Assembly (NCBI GenBank): GCA_964350265.1
Contig: CAYGJZ010000006.1
Span: forward strand, 1 to 64,000
Source of the DNA: BQJD01 sp964350265
GTDB lineage: Bacteria > Pseudomonadota > Gammaproteobacteria > Arenicellales > CAJQKF01
Direction of reading: 5' to 3'
Length of the DNA: 64,000 bases
The notes under the pieces are model-generated. The model saw only the letters and a program-made list of their open reading frames with translations, was not told the origin of the DNA and searched no databases. The translations under genes were made by a program, and so were the position numbers. Of this stretch, positions 35,175-43,716 are shown piece by piece. Each line of letters begins with the position of its first letter. Within the stretch, counting starts at the first letter, position 1.

Positions 35175-36092
35175 ATGACCAAGCTCAACATTGCCCTGCT
35201 TTCCCGGGGCGCCGACCGGCTGTATTCCAATCGCCGCCTGATCGAGGCCGCCGAGGCGCGCGGTCACGAGATCCAGGTGGTGCATACCCTGCGCTGCTAC
35301 ATGGACATTGCCTCGCACGACCCCAGCGTGCACCTGGGTGGCAGCGAACTGCCCTTCTTCGACGCGGTGATCCCGCGCATCGGCGCCTCGGTCACGTTCT
35401 ACGGCTGCGCGGTGCTGCGCCAGTTCGAGATGATGGGCAGCTACCCGCTGAACGAATCGGTGGCCATTACCCGCTCGCGGGACAAGCTGCGCTCGCTGCA
35501 GATCCTCGCACGCGCCGGCATCGGCCTGCCGCTGACCGGCTTTGCCCACTCGCTGCGCAATACCAAGGATCTCATCGAGATGGTCAACGGCGCACCGCTG
35601 GTGGTCAAGCTGCTGCACGGCACCCAGGGCAAGGGCGTGGTGCTGGCGGAGACGCAGAAGGCGGCGGAGACCATCATCGACGCCTTTCGCCAGTTGCGCG
35701 CCGACTTCCTGGTGCAGGAGTTCATCAAGGAGGCCGGCGGCTCGGACATTCGCTGCTTCGTCATCGGCAACAAGGTGGTGGCGGCAATGATGCGCTCGGC
35801 CAAGCCCGGCGAATTCCGATCCAACCTGCACCGTGGCGGCACCGCCAAGCTGGTCAAGCTGACCCCGGAGGAGCGCTCCACCGCGCTGCGCTCGGCGCGC
35901 AAGATGGGACTCAACGTGGCCGGTGTCGACATCCTGCGCTCCAACCACGGCCCGGTGGTGATGGAGGTGAATTCCTCGCCGGGGCTGGAAGGCATCGAGA
36001 AGGCTACCGGCAAGGACATCGCCAGCATGATCATCGAGTTCCTCGAGAACAACACCCGGCTGCACCGCACCAAGACCCGCGGCCAGGGCTAG
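35175..36092 (+). CDS. rimK: RimK-family ATP-grasp ligase
   Basis: A 305-aa ATP-grasp enzyme. Motifs are SNRRLIEAAEARGHE at the N-terminus, PRIGASVTFYG, a nucleotide-binding stretch with GTQGKGVVLAE, the LVQEFIKEAGGSDIRCFVIG strand, and the metal-binding VMEVNSSPGLEGIE. E. coli RimK adds glutamates to ribosomal protein S6. It starts 164 bp after dsrR and is followed by an aspartoacylase-like gene, a pairing common in gammaproteobacteria. Whether it modifies S6 or another target here is open. Confidence 0.93.
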   Translation: MTKLNIALLSRGADRLYSNRRLIEAAEARGHEIQVVHTLRCYMDIASHDPSVHLGGSELPFFDAVIPRIGASVTFYGCAVLRQFEMMGSYPLNESVAITRSRDKLRSLQILARAGIGLPLTGFAHSLRNTKDLIEMVNGAPLVVKLLHGTQGKGVVLAETQKAAETIIDAFRQLRADFLVQEFIKEAGGSDIRCFVIGNKVVAAMMRSAKPGEFRSNLHRGGTAKLVKLTPEERSTALRSARKMGLNVAGVDILRSNHGPVVMEVNSSPGLEGIEKATGKDIASMIIEFLENNTRLHRTKTRGQG

Positions 36093-36183
36093 ACCGGATC
36101 GCCCCGGCCGGCGTCCTTGCCGCGCTTTCCGGCCGTCTGCCGCGCTATACTCGGCCGCAGGCAAGGACAACGAGAACGCGGTC

Positions 36184-37197
36184 GTGAAGGCGATCCGAGT
36201 CGGTGACGAGCTGGTCGAGCCGGGTACGCGCAAGACCATCGAACTCCCCATCCCCGAGCTGTATACCCATACCCGCATGGTGATGCCGGTGCACGTGGTG
36301 CACGGCCGCCGGCCGGGGCCGGTGCTGTTCGTCAACGCCGCCCTGCACGGCGACGAGCTGACCGGGGTGGCGGTGATCCACCGGCTGATGCAGCAGCGCG
36401 CACTGGCGCGGGTGCGCGGCACCCTGCTGGCGGTGCCGGTGGTCAACGTCTACGGCTTCATTCACCAGTCGCGCTACCTGCCGGACCGTCGTGACCTCAA
36501 CCGCTCCTTCCCCGGCTTCGACAAGGGATCGCTGGCGGCGCGGCTGGCGGACCTGTTCATGAACGAGATCGTCTCCCGTGCCAGCCACGGCATCGACCTG
36601 CATTCCGGCGCCATCCACCGGGTCAACCTGCCCCAGGTACGTGCCAACCTGGAGCACGACGAGGCCCGCGAGCTGGCACTGGCCTTCGGCGCCCCGGTGG
36701 TGCTGCACTCGCGGCTGCGCGACGGTTCCTTGCGCGAGGCCGTGGCCGAGACCGGCACCCCGGTGCTGCTCTACGAGGCCGGCGAGGCGCTGCGGGTGGA
36801 CGAGTACTCGGTGCGCACCGGCATGCGCGGCATCCTGCAGGTGATGCGCGCCATCGGCATGCTGTCCCCCGGCCGCGGTCGCGGCGCCGGGCCGCGGCCG
36901 CCGATGGTGTCCCGTTCCAGTGCCTGGGTGCGCGCGCCCACCAGCGGCATGATGTTCCTGACCACCCCGCTCGGCGCCTACGTTTCGCGTGACGACGTCC
37001 TCGGCGAGATCATCGATCCCTTCGGCGAGCGGCGCCAGCCGGTGGTGGCGCCGTGCAACGGCATCGTCATTGGACGAACCCAGATCCCGCTGATCAACGA
37101 GGGCGACGCGGTGGTGCACATTGCCCATGCCGAGAACGAAGAGGACATCCTCGAGCCGGACGGCGGTGACGCCGACGGCGACGCCATCTTTCCCTAG
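36184..37197 (+). CDS. Succinylglutamate desuccinylase/aspartoacylase family protein
   Basis: A 337-aa predicted zinc hydrolase (GTG start). The zinc site is visible as NAALHGDE, with the Arg/Asn pair in RRDLNRSFPG and HGIDLHSG further on. The C-terminal half is a beta-rich domain (APTSGMMFLTTPLGAYVS, then VVAPCNGIVIGRTQIP) that in relatives covers the active site. Such genes often follow rimK. The substrate is unknown; hydrolysis of an N-acyl or glutamyl amide is the family expectation. TATACT at 36146-36151 could be its -10. Confidence 0.87.
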   Translation: MKAIRVGDELVEPGTRKTIELPIPELYTHTRMVMPVHVVHGRRPGPVLFVNAALHGDELTGVAVIHRLMQQRALARVRGTLLAVPVVNVYGFIHQSRYLPDRRDLNRSFPGFDKGSLAARLADLFMNEIVSRASHGIDLHSGAIHRVNLPQVRANLEHDEARELALAFGAPVVLHSRLRDGSLREAVAETGTPVLLYEAGEALRVDEYSVRTGMRGILQVMRAIGMLSPGRGRGAGPRPPMVSRSSAWVRAPTSGMMFLTTPLGAYVSRDDVLGEIIDPFGERRQPVVAPCNGIVIGRTQIPLINEGDAVVHIAHAENEEDILEPDGGDADGDAIFP

Positions 37198-37239
37198 CCA
37201 GGCCCACCGCGGGCCGGCATCTTCTAAGGAGAAAACCCC

Positions 37240-38229
37240 ATGACCCCAACCCGGCCACTGGCCGCGGCCACCCGGCTTGCCCATGCCGGCGGCGCGGTCG
37301 GCACCTCGGGCGCGGTGGTGCCGGGCATCGAGCCGGCCACCACCTTCGCCCGCAACGAAGACTATGACCTGGTCGACGCCGAGCTCTCCTACCAGCGTGA
37401 CAACGCGGTCAACTGGCGCCAGGTCGAGCAGTTGCTGGCGGCACTGGAGGGCGCCTTCGACGCCCGCCTGTTCGCCTCCGGCTTGGCCGCGTCCACGGTG
37501 CTGTTCCAGTGCCTGTCGCCGGGAGACCGGGTCGCCGTCCCCGACATCATGTACCACGGCCTGCGCCACTGGCTGACCGATTTCGGCGCGCGCTGGGGGG
37601 TGGGCATCTCGACCTGGCGGGCCGGGGACCTGGATGCGCTCGCGCAGGCCGCCGAAGGTGCGGCCCTGGTCTGGGTGGAGACCCCGGCCAACCCGACCTG
37701 GGAGATCACCGACATTGCCGCTGCCGCCGACATCGCCCATCGCGCCGGCGCGCTGTGCGTGGTCGATGCCACCGTCTCCACGCCGCTGCTCACGCGACCG
37801 CTGGCCCTGGGTGCGGATTTCGTGGTGCACTCGGCGACCAAGTACCTGAACGGACACAGCGACGTGCTCGGCGGCGTGGTCTCGGCTGCCGCGGACGGCG
37901 ACACCTGGCGACGCCTGGCCGCCCTGCGTACCGGTGGCGGTGCCGTGCCCGGGCCGTTCGAGGCCTGGCTGCTGCTGCGCGGCCTGCGCACCCTGCATGT
38001 CCGGCTGGAGCGCTGCTGCGCCAANNNNNNNNNNNNNNNNNNNNNNNNNNNNNNNNNNNNNNNNNNNNNNNNNNNNNNNNNNNNNNNNNNNNNNNNNNNN
38101 NNNNNNNNNNNNNNNNNNNNNNNNCCGGACAGCCCGATTCCCGGCAACCTGCTGCGCCTGTCGGTGGGCATCGAGGCCATCGACGACCTCGTCGCCGATC
38201 TCGAGACGGCACTGGCGGACATCGGGTAG
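37240..38229 (+). CDS. Cys/Met-metabolism PLP-dependent enzyme, interrupted by a scaffold gap
   Basis: A fold-type I PLP enzyme of the cystathionine gamma-synthase/methionine gamma-lyase family. The N-terminus (TRLAHAGGAVGTSGAVVPG) and the catalytic lysine K201 in HSATKYLNGHSDVLGG are present. So are VWVETPANPTWEITDIAA and the C-terminal GNLLRLSVGIEAIDDL. A 100-N gap (38025-38124) removes the region after about residue 262. Family length of about 380-400 suggests more sequence is lost than the Ns imply. A strong AAGGAG ribosome-binding site precedes ATG 37240. The exact reaction is not decidable. Confidence 0.85.
   Translation: MTPTRPLAAATRLAHAGGAVGTSGAVVPGIEPATTFARNEDYDLVDAELSYQRDNAVNWRQVEQLLAALEGAFDARLFASGLAASTVLFQCLSPGDRVAVPDIMYHGLRHWLTDFGARWGVGISTWRAGDLDALAQAAEGAALVWVETPANPTWEITDIAAAADIAHRAGALCVVDATVSTPLLTRPLALGADFVVHSATKYLNGHSDVLGGVVSAAADGDTWRRLAALRTGGGAVPGPFEAWLLLRGLRTLHVRLERCCAXXXXXXXXXXXXXXXXXXXXXXXXXXXXXXXXXXPDSPIPGNLLRLSVGIEAIDDLVADLETALADIG
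38025..38124. other. 100-N scaffold gap in the PLP-enzyme gene
   Basis: Exactly 100 N. Unlike the dsrC gap, the flanks share no repeat, and family alignment predicts truly missing coding sequence, probably about 250 bp. Confidence 0.85.
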
Positions 38230-38237
38230 CCGCCGCC

Positions 38238-38903
38238 ATGCTCATCTGCCTGGACTACGACGGGGTGCTGGTGGACACCTTCGACCAGCTGCTGGGGATG
38301 GCAGTGGCCGAGCAGGGCGCCATCGGCCGTGGCAGGACGCCGGTGGCCGACGATTTCCGCTGCATCGAGACGCTGACCTTCGAGGCCATTGCCGAGCGCA
38401 TCGGCCTGGCCGGTGCCGATGTCGAGCGCTTCGCCGAGGCCATGCACGCCCGCCAGCTGGAGGACCACGAGGTATGCCTGTTCCCCGGCATCGACACGGC
38501 ACTGCGTCGGCTGGCGGAACGGCATGTCCTGGCGGTGATGACCGCCAACCATGCCGGGCACGTCGAGGCCCGGTTGCGCGCACTTGGGCTGGAGGACGTG
38601 TTCGCCACGGTGTCCGGCGCACGCAGGGGCGCAACCAAGGCGACCCGGATCGCAGAACTGCTGGACACGCTGGCGGTGGCCCCTGGCGATGCCGCCATGG
38701 TGGGTGACGCGGTCAGCGACCTGGCCGCGGCCCGCGCGGCCGGGGTGAAGGCGGTGGCGGTGGCCTGGGGCTACCAGTCGCCGTCGCGGCTGGCGGCACG
38801 GTCCCCGGACCTGCTGCTGCAAGAGCCGGCCGAGTTGGCCACCCTGGTCTCGCGCCTGGCGTCCGTGGATGCGCCGGGGCAGGGGGCGTACACTAGCGCC
38901 TGA
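38238..38903 (+). CDS. HAD-superfamily phosphatase
   Basis: A 221-aa HAD hydrolase. Motif I is LDYDGVLVD (D6 nucleophile, D8), motif II VMTANHAG, motif III a lysine near GATKATR, and motif IV MVGDAVSDLAAA. The helical cap between motifs I and II is of the phosphoglycolate-phosphatase/beta-phosphoglucomutase size. A role in 2-phosphoglycolate salvage would suit an autotroph but is only inference. It starts 8 bp after the PLP-enzyme stop and shares one base with the next start. Confidence 0.85.
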   Translation: MLICLDYDGVLVDTFDQLLGMAVAEQGAIGRGRTPVADDFRCIETLTFEAIAERIGLAGADVERFAEAMHARQLEDHEVCLFPGIDTALRRLAERHVLAVMTANHAGHVEARLRALGLEDVFATVSGARRGATKATRIAELLDTLAVAPGDAAMVGDAVSDLAAARAAGVKAVAVAWGYQSPSRLAARSPDLLLQEPAELATLVSRLASVDAPGQGAYTSA

Positions 38904-40015
38904 TGCCCGTTGCCGGGCATTCCCTGCCAGCACCCATCGCGCCGGAACCGCCCATGTGTCCAACACCGGTCAAGGGCCGGGGAACCACCACGCCCACGGC
39001 CAACCGCTACAGCGACCGGGAAGTCGAGTCGGTGGACGACGGCTGGCCGGGGGATGACGAGGTGGCGTCCTCGCCGCGCACCGAGCTGATCCGCGACCCG
39101 TCGAAACGGGTGATCAGCTACAACGATTCGCCGGACATTCCCTTCGACCGCGCCATCAATCCCTATCGCGGCTGCGAGCACGGCTGCATCTACTGCTATG
39201 CCCGGCCGACCCATGCCTGGCTGGACTATTCGCCGGGCATCGACTTCGAGACCCGCATCGTCTACAAGCCGGCCGCCGCCGAACGGCTGGCGGAGGAACT
39301 GGCCGCGCCCGGCTACCGGGTGCGACCCATCGGCCTTGGCACCAACACCGACCCGTGGCAGCCGGCGGAGCGGCGTCTTGGCATCACCCGCGCGGTGCTC
39401 GAGGTGCTCAGCGCGTGCAACCACCCGGTGATGATCGTGACCAAGTCGGCCGGCATCGAGCGCGACCTGGACATCCTCGCCTCGATGGCGGCGCGCAACC
39501 TGGTGCGGGTCAGCGTCTCGGTGACCAGCCTCGACGCCTCCCTGTCGCGCAACATGGAACCACGCGCGGCATCGCCGTCCCGGCGCCTGAAGACCATTGC
39601 CCGCCTGGCCGAAGCCGGTATCCCGACCGGCGTCCTGGTCGCGCCGGTGATCCCCTTTCTCAACGACGACGACATGGAATCCATCCTCGACGCGGCGCGG
39701 CGGGCGGGGGCCCGTCACGCCGGCTGGATCTTCCTGCGCCTGCCGCTGGAGGTGGCGCCGCTGTTCCGTGAATGGCTGCAGACCCACTACCCGTTGAAGG
39801 CCGGGCACGTCATGAACCGGGTGCGCGACAGCCGTGGCGGCGAAGACTACCGCGCCGGTTTCGGCAGCCGCATGCGCGGCCAGGGGGTGTACGCGGCGCT
39901 GTTGAAGAAGCGCTTCGACGCGGCCAGCCGGCGACTGGGCTTCGTCGGTGAATCACGCCTGGATGAACAGCACTTCCGGCCACCGTCACCCGGTGGCCAG
40001 CAGTCACTGTTCTGA
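38903..40015 (+). CDS. PA0069-family radical SAM protein
   Basis: A 370-aa radical SAM enzyme. The [4Fe-4S]/SAM motif is CEHGCIYC (C91, C95, C98), a CxxxCxxC of the spore-photoproduct-lyase-like group. PYRGCEHGCIYCYARPTHAWL, LGTNTDPWQPAERRLGITR and the C-terminal GQQSLF are typical of PA0069 proteins. The natural reaction is not known to me. The ATG at 38903 overlaps the HAD stop (TGATG); ATG 38954 is an alternative. The 3' end overlaps the convergent channel gene by 12 bp. Confidence 0.88.
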   Translation: MPVAGHSLPAPIAPEPPMCPTPVKGRGTTTPTANRYSDREVESVDDGWPGDDEVASSPRTELIRDPSKRVISYNDSPDIPFDRAINPYRGCEHGCIYCYARPTHAWLDYSPGIDFETRIVYKPAAAERLAEELAAPGYRVRPIGLGTNTDPWQPAERRLGITRAVLEVLSACNHPVMIVTKSAGIERDLDILASMAARNLVRVSVSVTSLDASLSRNMEPRAASPSRRLKTIARLAEAGIPTGVLVAPVIPFLNDDDMESILDAARRAGARHAGWIFLRLPLEVAPLFREWLQTHYPLKAGHVMNRVRDSRGGEDYRAGFGSRMRGQGVYAALLKKRFDAASRRLGFVGESRLDEQHFRPPSPGGQQSLF

Positions 40016-40759
40016 TTTTCCCGCGTCGTCGGGCGGTTGCCCGGCCTGGTCGGCGTCGTCGCCGTCCTCGCGGGCACCGATGTCGGTGAGTGCCGAGGCC
40101 ACCAGCCCGGTGGGTACCGCGATGACGCCGAGGCCAAGGATCAGCACCACGAAGGTGAAGAACCGTCCCCCCGCGGTGATCGGGTAGATGTCGCCGTAGC
40201 CCACCGTGGTCAGCGTCGCCACCGCCCACCACATGCTGTGCGGAATGGACTTGAACTTGTCCGGCTGCGCCTCGTTCTCGAAGTAGTAGATGCCCACCGA
40301 GGACAGGTAGACGAGGATCACGATCATGACGATGAACAGGACCAGTTCGTCGCGGACCTGGAAGAAGGCCTTGATCAGCCGCTTGGCCGCCCGGTTGTAG
40401 CGGAACAGCTTGACGATGCGGGCCAGGCGGAAGATGCGCAGGATGCGCACCGAGCGCAGGTCGAGACCGGTGGCCAGGTAGAAGGGCGCGATGGCGGCAA
40501 GGTCGACCAGGCCGTAGAAGCTGAACACGAAGCGCAGCCGGTGCGGCGCGTAGGCCAGCCGCAGCAGGTACTCGGCGGTGAACACGGCGACGATGAACAC
40601 CTCCAGCGCGTAGAAGGCGACGTACCAGGCATGGCCGAGGCCGGGCACCGTTTCCAGCGTGAAGGTCACCATGGAGACCACGATCAGCACCTGGATGAAC
40701 CAGGAAAACCGCTGCCCGGTTCGGCTGTGCTCGTCGATCAGTCGCCGCGGGGAAGACAT
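40004..40759 (-). CDS. Voltage-gated-type potassium channel
   Basis: A 251-aa inner-membrane ion channel. Six hydrophobic segments are visible, including an Arg-repeat S4-like helix (LRSVRILRIFRLARIVKLFR). The pore loop carries the K+ selectivity filter TTVGYGD. The C-terminal tail is hydrophilic and acidic (REDGDDADQAGQPPDD). Bacterial relatives resemble Kv/KvAP-type channels. It shares a base with the GST gene upstream (start 40759), so the two are co-transcribed. Confidence 0.92.
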   Translation of the reverse strand: MSSPRRLIDEHSRTGQRFSWFIQVLIVVSMVTFTLETVPGLGHAWYVAFYALEVFIVAVFTAEYLLRLAYAPHRLRFVFSFYGLVDLAAIAPFYLATGLDLRSVRILRIFRLARIVKLFRYNRAAKRLIKAFFQVRDELVLFIVMIVILVYLSSVGIYYFENEAQPDKFKSIPHSMWWAVATLTTVGYGDIYPITAGGRFFTFVVLILGLGVIAVPTGLVASALTDIGAREDGDDADQAGQPPDDAGKSEQ

Positions 40760-41391
40760 CAGTCCACGTCGGCGTCCAGCGCGGCGGCCTGCCGTTCACG
40801 GGCCCGGGCCCGGGCCAGCGCCGGTCGCGCCAGCACCCGGTCGGCATAGCGATCCACGCTTGTCTCGCCGGTTTCAAAGTCCAGCGAACGTGCCCAGGCC
40901 AGGGTATGGGCGCAGAGCACGTCGCAGACGCTGAAGGTGTCGCCGAGCAGGAACTCGTCGTCACCCAGTTTCTCTGCCAGCGCCGCGCAGGAGCGTTGGA
41001 ACTCGCGGCCGCAGTCCGGCAGGATTTCCGGCACGCGGACTTTCTCCGGGTAGACCAGGGCATGCTTGGTATAGGTCCACACCGGCGCCTCGAGGTCGGT
41101 CAGGGTATAGAAGTTCCAGGCGTCGTAGCGGGCGCGGGTTTCGGTGGCGAAGGCCGGCGACAGGCGCTGGCGGTCGCGGTGGCGGTCGGCGAGGTAGGTG
41201 CAGATGGCCGCCGACTCGGTCAGGACGAGGTCTTCCTCCACCAGTACCGGCAGCTTGCGCAGCGGGTTGAGGGTGCGGATCTCGTTGTCACGCGGGGCAT
41301 GAATGCGCAGTTCGTAGTCGAGGGCAAGTTCCTCGAAGGTCCACACCACCCGGGTGCCCCGGGTACGGGGCGCGGTAAACAGGAGGTACAT
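40759..41391 (-). CDS. Glutathione S-transferase family protein
   Basis: A 210-aa protein with an N-terminal thioredoxin-fold domain (MYLLFTAPRTRGTRVVWTFE; LRKLPVLVEEDLVLTESAAI with the cis-Pro and Glu/Ser glutathione contacts). The C-terminal domain is all-helical (FLLGDTFSVCDVLCAHTLAW with the N-capping Ser/Asp). The substrate is unknown. ATG 41391 follows a good ribosome-binding site; the longer frame to 41424 is not needed. Confidence 0.87.
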   Translation of the reverse strand: MYLLFTAPRTRGTRVVWTFEELALDYELRIHAPRDNEIRTLNPLRKLPVLVEEDLVLTESAAICTYLADRHRDRQRLSPAFATETRARYDAWNFYTLTDLEAPVWTYTKHALVYPEKVRVPEILPDCGREFQRSCAALAEKLGDDEFLLGDTFSVCDVLCAHTLAWARSLDFETGETSVDRYADRVLARPALARARARERQAAALDADVD

Positions 41392-41460
41392 AGGCGGACA
41401 GCCCGGCGGAAAGATGGGCGCCACATTACGGGGGGCGCCGGGGAGGTGTCAACCGGCTCG

Positions 41461-41489
41461 AAAAACCGCCCCGCGCCGGGCGCGGGGCA
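41461..41489 (-). terminator. Terminator-like hairpin on the minus strand upstream of GST
   Basis: Read on the minus strand, GCCCCGCGCC-C-GGCGCGGGGC is a 10-bp near-perfect hairpin followed by GGTTTTT. It lies 70 bp before the GST start, with no minus-strand gene upstream to terminate. The 296 bp between GST (41391) and ubiK (41688) hold no other gene I can support. Confidence 0.45.
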
Positions 41490-41652
41490 AAGCGTCAACA
41501 GGCTGGAGATGACATCGGCCGGGGTGGTGGACGGCGGCGTCGACCACCCGGATTCGACCGGCTTGCAGTGTAGTCCCGCCGGGCGGGCGAAGTGTTGCGC
41601 GGAAGATGGCGAAGCGATGGTGATGGACGGCACGGCGGGTCGGTGGACGCGG

Positions 41653-41658
41653 TATAAT
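41653..41658 (+). promoter_or_regulatory. -10 hexamer of the ubiK promoter
   Basis: A perfect TATAAT 30 bp before the ubiK ATG. No sequence close to TTGACA is present 16-18 bp upstream, so only the -10 is annotated. Confidence 0.4.
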
Positions 41659-41687
41659 GCCGCGATGATTGCACGCGGAACCTGTCG

Positions 41688-41927
41688 ATGAGTCTGAAGG
41701 ACCTGGCCAGCGCGGTGAGCGCCGCCCTGCCGGAGCGTCTCGGCGAGGACGTGCGACGCAACGTGCGCGCGGCGGTGCGCGCCGGCTTCGAAAACATGGA
41801 ACTGGTTTCCCGCGAGGAACTCGAGGTGCAGCGGCAGGTGCTGGCGCGCACCCGCGAGCGCATCGAGGCGCTGGAGGCGAGAGTGGCCGAGCTCGAGCGC
41901 CGCCAGGACGGCGAAGGCAAGGACTGA
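41688..41927 (+). CDS. ubiK: Ubiquinone biosynthesis accessory factor UbiK (YqiC/BMFP family)
   Basis: A 79-aa protein with an amphipathic first helix and a C-terminal coiled coil (REELEVQRQVLARTRERIEA, then LEARVAELERRQ). Size and layout match UbiK, which assists the aerobic Ubi complex (with UbiJ) in E. coli. Membrane association through the N-terminal helix is known for the family. Confidence 0.87.
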   Translation: MSLKDLASAVSAALPERLGEDVRRNVRAAVRAGFENMELVSREELEVQRQVLARTRERIEALEARVAELERRQDGEGKD

Positions 41928-42026
41928 CGACGCCCCGCGGGCGTCGTTGCGCCGCCGCTTCCCCATTCCGCCGCCGGGCGCAAGGCCCGCGCGGCATCGT
42001 CATTCGAACGTTCGAGGTGTTTCCCG

Positions 42027-43694
<1,668 letters not shown>

Positions 43695-43716
43695 GCGTGC
43701 CCGGCGCCTGGCCGGA

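Noticed and set aside
41530..41580. A tRNA-like string on the minus strand (GGTCGAATCC followed by a late CCACCA)
   Set aside because: The bases around the supposed T-loop do not form a 5-bp stem, and no acceptor or anticodon arm can be drawn.
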